A model generated the notes under the pieces. It had not been told where the DNA came from. It did no database searches and saw nothing but the letters and a program-made list of their open reading frames with translations. DNA of 64,000 nucleotides from assembly GCA_007922225.1 (NCBI GenBank), contig ML679966.1, forward strand, positions 38,345,943 to 38,409,942. The letters run 5' to 3'. Positions 22,945-32,210 of the stretch are shown piece after piece (position 1 is the stretch's first letter; every line of letters begins with the position of its first letter). The translations under genes and the position numbers were made by a program. Origin of the DNA: Emydura subglobosa (Eukaryota > Chordata > Testudines > Chelidae).

Positions 22945-23862
22945 TAAATTTTAAGGTCAGAAGGGATCATTTAATCGGATTTCTGCATAACAGGCCATAG
23001 AACCTTATCTCTCAGTAATTTTTGCATCAAGCCCATAACTTCTGTTTGAAGTATCCAGTCTTGATTTAAAAAAAAAAAAAAATCAAGGTAAGTAAGTTAT
23101 ATTTTGCTTAATTACCCTCACTGTGCAAAAAACACCTTATTTCTAGCCTGAATTTGTCTAGCTTCAGTTTATAGCCATTAGAGCACATTATGCCTTTTTA
23201 TGCTAGATTAAAGAACCATCTATTATCTGAAATCTTCTCACCATTACTTGTAAGACTGATCAAAATCACCAACTTTCTCTTTAATAAATTAAATAGATGG
23301 AGCTTCTAAATTCGTCCCCTGTAAGGCATGTGTTCCAGACGTGCACTTTCTTGTAGCTGTTTTCTGAATCCTTTCCATTTTTTCAACATCTTTTCTGAAA
23401 TGTGGACTCGAACTAGGGACAATATTATTGTATGGCCTAGAGCCCCATGCACAAGGACCTCATTGTGCTAGGTGCTGTACAAATACAGAGCAAAAAGACA
23501 GTCACCCAGCTCACATTACCAAATGATCCAGTTCAATCTGTAACAGACCTCTCCCAGTCATTATTGAACTTCCCATCTATTTGTGTATCACCTTCAACTT
23601 TTACTGTACTTATATTTTCTTCCAGATCACTGATTAAAAATATTGACTAATACTGGGTCAAGAACAGATCCTTGAGGGACACCACTAGAAAGTTTAACAC
23701 CTTAATAGGATGATTCCCCATTTACAATTTCTTCTTTATATTGCTGTTACCAGTTTGTAATCCATTTAATATGGGCTACATTGATTTTGGACCATGCTAG
23801 TTTTTTAATCAGAAGATTATGTGGGTCTAAGTCAAAGTCTAAGTATATTATATCAACACAGC
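22945..23862 (-). pseudogene. CR1 LINE (lineage D), 3' part, split by a solo LTR
   Basis: The plus strand begins with the complement of a CR1 3' end, 'aaggtcagaagggatcat', shared with the copy at 50.95 kb. Further in, the minus-strand frame at 23747-23983 reads 'VDIIYLDFDLDPHNLLIKKL'. This is reverse-transcriptase motif A with about seven residues missing between YLDF and the following PHNLL. An A15 run near 23069-23083 is flanked by inverted CTTGATTT / AAATCAAG. Many stops make it dead. It resumes after the LTR at 24244. Confidence 0.75.
23440..23515. repeat. Possible short interspersed repeat fragment
   Basis: The phrase 'cattgtgctaggtgctgtac' followed by 'agcaaaaagacagtcaccca' matches a common unnamed amniote repeat I recall. 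It lies inside the old CR1 copy. Similar words occur at 28440-28515, 29722-29790 and 54722-54762. Confidence 0.4.
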
Positions 23863-24243
23863 TGTCAGGAATCAGGGCCTGCAGCAGAGTCAGTCTGGAA
23901 GCAGGACCTAAACAGAGCAAGCCTCCAGGTAATCCAATGAGTGCAGCTGGCCTGAGTAGGCTGCTTGATTGGCTACATTGCATGATTGGTGGAAGAATCA
24001 GCAGATCAGATCTTAAATCCAGCAGCTGTTCAGTGGCTTCTCAAAGGATCTGTCTATAGCATGTTATATGTGCTTGCTCATTGCTTTGTTCCTGATCTTT
24101 CCATCTTGCCTCACCCCCAGGTAACATGGTCCTGACCCTTGGTTCTGATTACTGACCTTGGCACTGAACCTGCTCTTGAGCTCTGACTCCCAACTCCTGC
24201 TCTAACCCACGTGGCATGAGTGTCCGCATCCCAGCCACTGACA
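23863..24243. mobile_element. Solo LTR with 5-bp target-site duplication
   Basis: A 381-base block starts TGTCAG and ends CTGACA, a perfect terminal inverted repeat of LTR type. It is flanked on both sides by ACAGC (23858-23862 and 24244-24248), a 5-bp target duplication. It is more GC-rich than its surroundings. It interrupts a CR1 copy whose coding sequence continues on both sides, so it is the younger insertion. With no internal coding region, it is a solo LTR made by recombination between the two LTRs of a provirus or Ty3/gypsy-type element. The 5-bp duplication fits either group. A 'cttaaatcc' word near 24013 is a possible TATA-like site. Confidence 0.85.
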
Positions 24244-24640
24244 ACAGCTACATACATCAGCCAAACTCATAATCTCAAAAAACAAGTATCAAATTTGTTT
24301 CACAAGACCTATTTTCCCCTAAAACTGTGTTGACTAGCATTAGTTATGCTACCCTGCTTTAATTCTTTACTGATTGCATACCATATCAGCCTTTCCATAC
24401 GTTTGCCTGGGATCAATTGCAGGTTATCCAGTCTATAGTTACCTGGGTCATCACATATAACCTTTTAAAATATTGGGGCAAAATTTGCTTTTTTCCAGCC
24501 CTCTCGAGCTTCTCCAGTGTTCCAGGATTTGCTAGAAATCAATATTAAAGGCTTCCCAAACAACTTTTTCTCTATGTGTCTTCACTCTCACGTATTTTGT
24601 TGACTGGTGTCACAAAGTAAGGATTCAGGTTGATAATCTC
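24244..24640 (-). pseudogene. CR1 LINE (lineage D), continuation upstream of the solo LTR
   Basis: On the minus strand the sequence encodes a degenerate 'ERLIWYAISKEL' and 'ASQHSF' order, the reverse-transcriptase region just before motif A in CR1. The order and strand fit the part at 22945-23862. The 5' boundary is unclear. Confidence 0.65.
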
Positions 24641-25479
24641 TAGTTTGCTCAGGGGATACAACCGCCAGCAAAGATCTGCATTTGTGAACCTTCTAGAATA
24701 CAATTGCTGAGAATATTGTTGTTTGACTTAGTAGACCAACTGGATAAAATTCTCCTTCTGATACTGGTAGTTTTCAGCTTTTATATTTTTGTGCTTCTCA
24801 CATGTGTGGAACATACCATACACTTCCCAGATCTTTCATAATCTATTTAGAAAAATCCTAATGAATAAGAGGCAGTAATTATTTTTAGAGAACAATGCAA
24901 TATCAGTAACCCACAAATAATTAAGTTTTTTTGGTGTTTGTGTGTGTTGGGTGGGAGGGGGAAGAGATATGGTTCGTGTTTTGCTCAAATGCAGGGGAAT
25001 AATTTGTCTTTCCAGTCCACTCAATCTCATTATTGGATCTTTGATCTAAAATATAAACAATCTAGCCTACAACATTATTAATGTATCAAGCTTCAGGAAC
25101 TTGACTGGGGACTGAGAGAAGAGATTTAAATACAAGTTAACTGCCTGATTTCACATCAGAGCTTAGTTTCATAAGTCTTTGATATTTGTTTTCATTTGAC
25201 AGATTTACCAGGTGAATCAAGACAGTAATTTTTATTTGAGAAGCTGAAAAATCAGTTGTTTCATAAATGTATATGGAACTTATTTTACAAACTAATTTTA
25301 TGAATCTATCCATGAGAGAAAACAGCTTTTTAAAATTCTGTCTTTGCTACAATTCAAACAGCATTATTTGAAGTAGAATGTCCATAGATCTACTATGGCC
25401 CAATTCTTAATCCATATGAAATAACACAACATATGTAAAAGGCGATTAGTTCAACTGAAATATCAGACGTGCAATAACT
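24641..25479. other. Unique AT-rich non-coding stretch
   Basis: Nothing recognised. A G+T-rich run at about 24927-24962 accounts for the small frame at 24836-25030. Confidence 0.5.
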
Positions 25480-25575
25480 TGAAGAGCTCTGTATAAACTC
25501 AAAAGCTTTTGTGTCTCACGAACAGAAATTGGGCCAATAAAAGATATTACCTCAACCACCTTCTCTCTCTAATAT
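25480..25575 (+). mobile_element. PLE 3' terminal fragment
   Basis: The phrases 'cttgaagagctctgtataaac', 'gggccaataaaagatattac' and 'ctcaaccaccttctctct' match the other PLE ends here. The hammerhead-like core is decayed (TTGAAGA and AAAA where others have CTGAAGA and GAAA). It is a single arm with no inverted partner. Confidence 0.75.
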
Positions 25576-26217
25576 GCAATGTCTAAGCATTTAGACTAGG
25601 CAAGGAGATTGAAGCAACACATCTTATACTGAATCTTTATTAAAAAGAGAGGAAGTGTCAGATTGCCAGTCACTTTAGTAATAGTGACACAGGCGTAATA
25701 AAGAAAGTTATGAATTTTAGCCTAACTGAACTGGAAGTGAAGTAGCATGTGCCTACCTAACAGATTACACTGTCTAAACAATTGACCAATGAAAGATAAT
25801 CAGAAATAGACATTTCTGTGTACTAAGGTTTTAGCTCCTACAGCCTGGACTGCATTTACTATTAGGTTTGACATTTCCACCCTTGAAATCCATTTTATTT
25901 GCTTTGGTTTTGTACATTTTGTTTGCTTAGCACTAATTAGTATGTTCTATTTTTTATTAGAACAAGTGACAGTCTAGGGCTGAAATACTTGATCAACCCA
26001 GCCATCCACTGCTCAGTATCTAATTTACGTCACTGAACAAAAGTTATAGAAATGACTACATTAACTGAACATTTCTGTAATTTTTAAAATTTACTTTTGC
26101 TATTTATGTATTTTGCATAAAATTTATATTTTTCCACTATAGCAAATTTAAATATAAATTGACGGTTGCTTTTAATGTGTGTGTGTGTATACATATAAAT
26201 ACATAAAAATACTGCTC
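25576..26217. other. Unique AT-rich stretch with (TG)n at 26176-26189
   Basis: No gene. A short TG repeat followed by 'tatacatataaatacat' precedes the CR1 insertion. Confidence 0.55.
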
Positions 26218-28065
26218 AAGCATGCAGGAGTGAAATCAGGAAGGCCAAAGCACAATTGGTATTGCAGCTAGCATGGGATGTGAAGGGTAACAAGAAGGGT
26301 TTCTACAGGTATGTTAGCAACAACAAGGTGTCCAGGGAAAGTGTGGGTCCCTTACAGAATGGGGGAGGCAGCGTAGTGACAGATGATGTGGAAAAAAATT
26401 TTTTTGCCTCTGTCTTCAGAGAGAAAAGTCCGCTCCCAAATTACTGCACTGGGCAGCACAGAATAGGGAGGTGGTGAGCATCCCTCAGTGTTGAAAAAAT
26501 AGGTTCAGAACTATTTAGAAAAGCAGGACATACACAAGTTCATGGGTCTGGATGCAATACATCCGAGGGTACTCAGAGAGCTGGCTGATGTGATTGCAGA
26601 GTCATTGGCCATTATCTTTGAAAACTCATGGCTACTGGGGGAGGTCCCAGATGATTGGAAAAAGTCAAATATAGGCCCATTTTCAAAAAAGGGAAGAAGG
26701 AAAAACCAGGGAACTATAGGCCAGTCAGCCTCACCTCAATCCCAGGAAAAATCAGGGAGCAGGTCCTCAAGGAATCCATTTTGAGGCACTTGGAAGAGGA
26801 AGGTGATCAGGAACAGTCAGAATGGATTCACCAAGGGCAAGTCATACCTGACCAACCTGATTGCCTTCTATTATAAGATGTCTGGCTCTGTGGATGTGGG
26901 GAAAGCAGTTGATGTGATATACCTTGACTTTAGCAAAGCTTTTGATACAGTTTCGCACAGTAAGTTAAAGAAGTATGGGTAGGATGAATGCACTGTAAGA
27001 TAGATAAAAAGCTGGCTAGGTCATCAGGCTCAATGAGTAGTGATCAACGGCTCGTTATCTAGTTGGCAGCCAGTAACAAGCCAAATGCCCCATGTGTCGG
27101 TGCTGTGGCCAGTTTTGTTCAACATCTTCATTAATGATCTGGAGGACGGGGTGGATTGTACCCTCAGCAAGTTTGCAGATGACACTAAACTTGGGGGGGT
27201 GGTAGATACCCTATAGGGTAAGGATAGGGTACAGAGTGACAGACCAATTGGGCCAAAAAAAATCTGATGAGTTTTAACAAGGACAAGTGCATAGTCCTGC
27301 ACTTAGGATGGAAGAATCCCATGCACAGCTACAGACTGGGCACCAACTGGCTACCAACTAGCTAGGCAGTAGTTCTACAGAAAAGGATCTGGGGGTTACA
27401 GTGAACAAGAAGTTGGATACGTGTCAACAGTGTGCCCTTATTGCCAAGAAGGCTAATGGCATATTGGGTTGCATTAGTAGGAGCAGTGCCAACTGATCGA
27501 GGGAAGTGATTATTTCCCTCTATTCTGCACTGTGAGGCCACATATGGAGTATTGTGTCCAGTTTTGGGCCCCCTACTACTGGAAGGATGTGAATAAATTG
27601 GAGAGTCTCCAGCGGAGGGCAACAACAATTATTAGGGGGCTGGAGCATATGACCTTATGAAGAGAGGCTGAGGGAACTGGGCTTATTTAGTCTGCAGAAG
27701 AGAACAAGTGGGGATATGATAGCAGCCTTTAACTACATGAAAGGGGATTCCAGGGAGAATGGAACTAGGCTGTTCTCATTGGTAGTAGATGACAGAACAA
27801 GGAGCAATGGTCTCAAGTTGCAGTGAAGGAGGTCTAGGTTAGCTATTAGAAAAAATGTTTTCACTCGGATGGTGGTGAAGCGCTGGAATGGGTTACCTAG
27901 GAAGGTGGGGGAATCTCCATCCTTAAGTGTTTTTAAGGTGCGGCTTGACAAAGCCTTGTCTGGGACGATTTTAGTTGGGGTTGGTCCTGCTTTGAGTAGT
28001 GGGTTGGACTGGATGACTTCTAGAGGAGGTGCCTTCCAACCCTAATCTTCCATGATTCTATGAAA
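26218..28065 (+). pseudogene. CR1 LINE (lineage A), 5'-truncated, with recognisable reverse transcriptase
   Basis: The largest well-preserved plus-strand CR1, carrying most of the ORF2 reverse transcriptase and the 3' UTR. In order: 'FASVF' (26404), then 'LDAIHPRVLRELADVIAE' and '[10 protein letters not shown]' (26542-26670). Next is '[15 protein letters not shown]' (~26709), then motif A '[14 protein letters not shown]' (~26917-26958) and '[13 protein letters not shown]' (~27118-27154). Motif C 'FADDTKL' follows at 27172-27192. The CR1 protein copies RNA at a nicked target site. The endonuclease domain is missing because of 5' truncation. In-frame stops (for example after the motif A block, near 26980) and frameshifts between blocks show it is dead. 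The tail ends 'ccttccaaccctaatc' and 'atgattctatgaaa', the lineage A signature. Confidence 0.9.
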
Positions 28066-28071
28066 TACACA

Positions 28072-28091
28072 ACACACACACACACACACAC
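28072..28091. repeat. (CA)10 microsatellite
   Basis: Ten uninterrupted CA units directly after the CR1 tail. Confidence 0.95.
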
Positions 28092-28098
28092 GTACATT

Positions 28099-28146
28099 GT
28101 TTATGGTTTGGAATTGATTATTTTAGATGTATTCCAAACCATAAAC
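28099..28146. repeat. Perfect 16-bp inverted repeat (hairpin)
   Basis: The arms GTTTATGGTTTGGAAT (28099-28114) and its exact complement (28131-28146) enclose a 16-base AT-rich loop. It sits just beyond the CA repeat. It may be a remnant of a palindromic MITE. The arm is short for a microRNA precursor. Confidence 0.85.
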
Positions 28147-28240
28147 TATAGTAACTGGAAAAAGTTTGCAAAGTAAGGAATTCACACATCAAGAAATGCT
28201 AGTATCAGAATGACATGTGCAACCTATATCTGCCCCTGTG

Positions 28241-28259
28241 TCTCTCTCTCTCTCTCTCT
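28241..28259. repeat. (CT)n microsatellite
   Basis: About nine TC units within pyrimidine-rich sequence. Confidence 0.9.
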
Positions 28260-28439
28260 TGTGTTACATTCTTAACAGTGACTAATTGAACAAGATTCTT
28301 AAACATGTGTATCTTTAAGCAGTTTAGCAGTTCCACTGATGCCTTTTGGAATACTGAAAGACTTCAGGTTACATATCTGCTTAAGTAACTTCAGTTGAAA
28401 ATTATTAATGTTTCTCTATGCTTAGAAACTCCCATCATA

Positions 28440-28515
28440 ATCAGACTATTATGCTGAGGGCTATACATGCACAAAGAGACAGGTGTTATTTAAAAAACTT
28501 TACAATCTAATTAGA
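28440..28515. repeat. Possible short interspersed repeat fragment
   Basis: The order 'atgctgagggctatacatg', 'aaagagacaggtg' and 'aactttacaatctaa' resembles the repeat noted at 23440-23515. It is diverged and the call is tentative. Confidence 0.35.
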
Positions 28516-28556
28516 CAAAACCAACAAACAATACTAGGCAGTTTCACTGATCTGTC

Positions 28557-29137
28557 TGTGGTAGAACGCCCCCGTTTGGCTATGTGGGGAGTGTACACAC
28601 GAGTCCAGTTACTCCACCCCTTCCTCAGCAGATGCTATGGGGCATCTTCCTAGCAGGCTGGGGCTCTCCTTCCAGCCGGGGGCCTCTTGATTGTCTCGTC
28701 CTCTCTGTGTCCCCAGTGATGCCACCTAACAGCCTATAATCAGCAACAAGGGTTAAGCAAAATAAATGTTTGCAGCTCCTGCCAGGATATGGGCCTCTCT
28801 CACTTCACAGAGATCCTGGGATCAACAATGTCCATTTCAGAGTTCGCTGGTTTCCAGGGCAGGCCTCAGTTTTTTCCCCCTTCAACTTAGGGGTTCTGCA
28901 TCCTCCTTCTGCAAAGGCAGGGGGCATGTCAACTTCCAGTCATCTCACCAGGGCTGGAGAAGCTCACCACTCTGCTCCTTTCTCAGTGTTGCCTCAGTCT
29001 GATTGGAGTTCCCCCTTTTTTTAATTCCTCCTCCAGTTCTGGCATGATTTGCAGGTTGGGGTCGGATGAGGCTGCTCTAACCCAAATCATCTCCTTAGCC
29101 CTTCCATGCTAGTGCGGTGTATGCATATCCCATCACA
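28557..29137 (-). mobile_element. GC-rich LTR-like block, probable solo LTR on the reverse strand
   Basis: A ~580-base GC-rich block in AT-rich flanks. The plus strand begins TGTGGTAG and ends 'tatcccatcaca', so on the minus strand it opens TGTGATGGGATA. The ends are imperfect inverted repeats. The minus-strand opening TGTGATGGG equals that of the block at 8988, which suggests related LTR families. I found no target duplication, and the boundaries could be shifted a few bases outward (28553-29140). Two overlapping plus-strand frames (28766-29024) are GC-rich chance frames. Confidence 0.55.
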
Positions 29138-29412
29138 ACATAATGGCAAAATGGCAGTGGTGGAAATCTAGTTAGTTATGCTTTTCTTAAAAAAGATCTA
29201 TGTTCACATACTACATTTTCTGCACACAGGACTGTGGTCAGCGAATGAGTCAGCTATTGCATTTTTTTCCATCAGCATTTGGTGTCTGCACCTCTGCCTG
29301 ACTCATTATGCACCATCTATTCCTGCACTACATATAATTAAAAACTGGAGTTAATTACGTTCAATATGTAATTAAAGACTGTATTGTCATGTATTCATAC
29401 AAAGGGATGAAA

Positions 29413-29436
29413 TTAAGGTTGTCTAGACAACCTTAA
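29413..29436. repeat. Perfect 24-bp palindrome with no spacer
   Basis: TTAAGGTTGTCT is followed directly by its exact reverse complement, centred on the TCTAGA word. It could be the joined ends of an inverted-repeat element that lost its interior, or chance. Confidence 0.9.
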
Positions 29437-29721
29437 CTTTAGCATTTCCTGGCAAGCAACTTCATTTTGAAAACCCGTCTCATTTAATGTAAGGGTAGTT
29501 TGTTTTTTGCATAAACAAAAAAGTGTGCTTTTTAAACACAAAGCAAAAAATAATCACATTGTTCAGGAAATGGTTCTTGTCCTGTATTATATAATGAAAG
29601 TAACAACTGAACATTGGCAAATCATTTTTTAAAACATTTTTATGAAACAAAACTAGCCCACAACATTTAATATTCATATGACTGCACACAGAATCTCAAC
29701 GGAGATTGTAGCCTCATTTTC

Positions 29722-29790
29722 CTAGGTGCTATATAAAGACATATTAAGACATGGTCCCTGGGCTATGGGCTTACAATCTAAGTCTCCAAT
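29722..29790. repeat. Possible short interspersed repeat fragment
   Basis: The order 'cctaggtgctatataaagac', 'acatggtccctgggc' and 'ggcttacaatctaag' is close to the repeat recalled for 23440-23515. Confidence 0.4.
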
Positions 29791-30812
29791 TTCAACAAAG
29801 ACATATATACATGCTTAACTTTGCACTCTGTGAGAAGGTCCATCTAGTGCAATGTGAGGAGCAAGATAACAGAAGGAGGGACGCAAACAAATATAAACAT
29901 AAAAACTTTTAAAAGTTATAGTAAATAGACATGGTGTGAATTACCCCATCTGTCCCTGAACCTAGTTTTCACTAATTCTTCTGGGCATCACCACAAATGG
30001 AAGTCCTGACAGGAGTTTTAAAGGAAGAGGGGGGAGTGGCTTTTAAAAATCAGTTATTGTATGGTCCCATATGGAAGGAGCAGAGTGGAAAAAGTTACAG
30101 ATATTTGTGACAAGCTCACACGTGGATGAAGTAGGGTTTCATCTTTGGCAAACTGGAGGAGACATAGGAGGCTCATATGAGCAGGGAGGTATAGAGCTGT
30201 GAAGAGACTGGAAGGAGAGGACAGGAAGCTTGAAGTTTATGTGGTGAAGCTGGGGAAGTTGTTCCAGGTGAGGAGGAAAGAGGTGAGGCAGTAAGCCAAA
30301 GCCAAGATACAACCATACAAATAGTGACACACAGTTGCCTGAAATGCTGAAACAAACAATTAGCAATAGCTGGTATCTGCACAACCCTACTGTATCTTTC
30401 AGGGATTTAGGGATTTCAGGGATATAGTCTCTGCATACAAGTCCAAACTATCACAAATGGCTAATATACTGAAGATATTTACAAAATATTAGTAACTGTC
30501 CCAATATCTTAAGTAGTATTAGTATAATTCATGTACCAATTTCATCTAAACAGAAAAGACTAGGGATTAATGTTAAGTGTGTTTGGCAATTTAAAGAGTG
30601 TATAGTAGTAAATGTATTGAAATGTCAGAACTGTTCAACCTTCTTATTTCTAGGCACAATCTTTCTTTCAAATTCTGGTTTAGTGTCTGTCATTTGTTAT
30701 TTCATGCTATTCATTATCTCATTCCTGATGCTTTTATTTTTTTATGTATATAATACATATGGGGTGATACCCCATTCAGAGATGAAATAGCACATGCTGC
30801 ACATTAATGTGC

Positions 30813-31025
30813 GAGGAAGGCCAGTCCAGTAATCAGGGCACTACTCTTGAGTTCAAGTCCCTGCTCTTCTCCTGGCTTTCAAAGAGATCTTGCGCAAATC
30901 ACTTAGATTCTTTGTGCCTTGATTCCCCATCAATAAAATGGGCACAGCAGTATTTCCGTAACTCAAGGGTATTATAAGAATAATTACATAAAAGTTTTTG
31001 AGATGCTCAGATACTATGGTATCTC
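30813..31025 (+). repeat. MIR-like CORE-SINE, fairly complete
   Basis: Plus-strand order: 'ggccagtccagtaatcaggg' (head region), 'gagttcaagtccctgctc' (resembling a B-box), 'gagatcttgcgcaaatcact', 'ccccatcaataaaatgggca' (core), then 'ttttgagatgctcagatac' (LINE2-like tail). This is the best-preserved MIR in the window. Confidence 0.75.
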
Positions 31026-31799
31026 TGGATATTTACTTATCTAAGATAGATATTCTAAAAGATGTGAAAGATCACGCAGCCATCAGCGGTCACCATTTTT
31101 AGGGACACCAAAGGACTAGAACTTCTAATACTGGGTACAGTTTTAGGAAAAAAACTGATGCATGTTCCTGAGAATGTCTGTTAATATCTTGGACTTGCTT
31201 CCTCCAGAGATCACTTATGTTATTTTCTCTTTCCAATAAACCTCAATTTAATTATATGAAATTAAAAACACAAGGTCATTAATGTTTCATTCATTAGCAT
31301 GGTCTTATAAACCAAGATTTGTTAACTTCTTATTGAGTTTCTCATCATAAAAAGTGTTGGAATGTGCCAGCAGGCAGACATCACAATATTGAACAATATT
31401 TCATTTCATGGATACTCGTAATGTATTATGCCCAGGAAGGCAGGCCATAAAAGGACGTAACATTTTTAAGCTTAAATTATATAAATTAAACAGGGTCTGG
31501 TTTCTTTTGTTTTGGATTTTTTTTTTTTAAAGAGATAATTTGAAATTGTGATAAAGGCACTTTACTTGTTAGACTAACTTTTACTCTTAGTACACCATGC
31601 AAGTTGACTAAAAATAATTAATAGAATTTAGCTCTTAATTGGGGAACATATATGTGCTTCATGAATCTTTAATAAATCATGAGCCAAATTCTCTACTCTG
31701 GTTAAACAGACTGACTTTAAAGGCTAAAGGTTGGGGACTCTTCAAAATAAATAACCAAGGAGGCATATTTCCCTGACCTCCTTTCAGTAATTGTTTAAG
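31026..31799. other. Unique AT-rich non-coding stretch
   Basis: Nothing recognised apart from short T runs near 31520. Confidence 0.5.
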
Positions 31800-32210
31800 C
31801 TAAGTGTGCTTGAACTTGTGTGTGGATCTCGGTGAAACATTTCGGTCAAAAGGGTTTTCTGTGAAAAATGCAGTTTCATCAACACCAAAAAAATATTTCA
31901 GGATAACCAATATGAATTCATTAAAATGTTTGAGTTTTGAAAAAAATCCCAAAAAAGATTGAAACTTGTTTAAAAAAATTAATCCCACAATGAAAAATGT
32001 TTTTCAGATTTACCTTCAATGATATTAAATTCAAAATTCCAAATGCTTGAAATTGAGAAAGTGTTTCAAATGGAATAAAATATTTTGTTTGACCTCAAAT
32101 GAATTTTTTTTTTTTTGACATTTCCATTTGACAAAAAATTTGAAAAAAAATCATTTTTTTAAGTTTGGAATTGCCAAGTGAACTGAATTCTGTCATTTGC
32201 CCAGGTCTAC
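31800..32210. repeat. AT-rich interspersed repeat of 'gaaaa/ttttc' words
   Basis: Dense alternation of 'tttgaaaa', 'tttcaaat' and 'gaaacttg' type words with A and T runs, ending near 'ttgcccaggtctacttct'. It resembles, by composition and ending, a turtle repeat whose relatives may be at 19267-19460 and 62185-62315. The minus frame at 31800-31988 lies in it and is not a gene. Confidence 0.5.

Larger units (their letters stand above)
29138..30812. other. Mostly unique stretch with a 24-bp palindrome and one possible repeat
   Basis: No gene. It includes the palindrome at 29413-29436, a possible repeat at 29722-29790, and a purine-rich section near 30165-30290 whose complement gives the overlapping minus frames at 30139-30384. 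Confidence 0.5.

Noticed and set aside
28099..28146. 16-bp hairpin as a microRNA precursor
   Set aside because: The stem is shorter than the ~22-30 bp expected, and it is perfectly paired with a 16-base AT loop; a MITE remnant is likelier.
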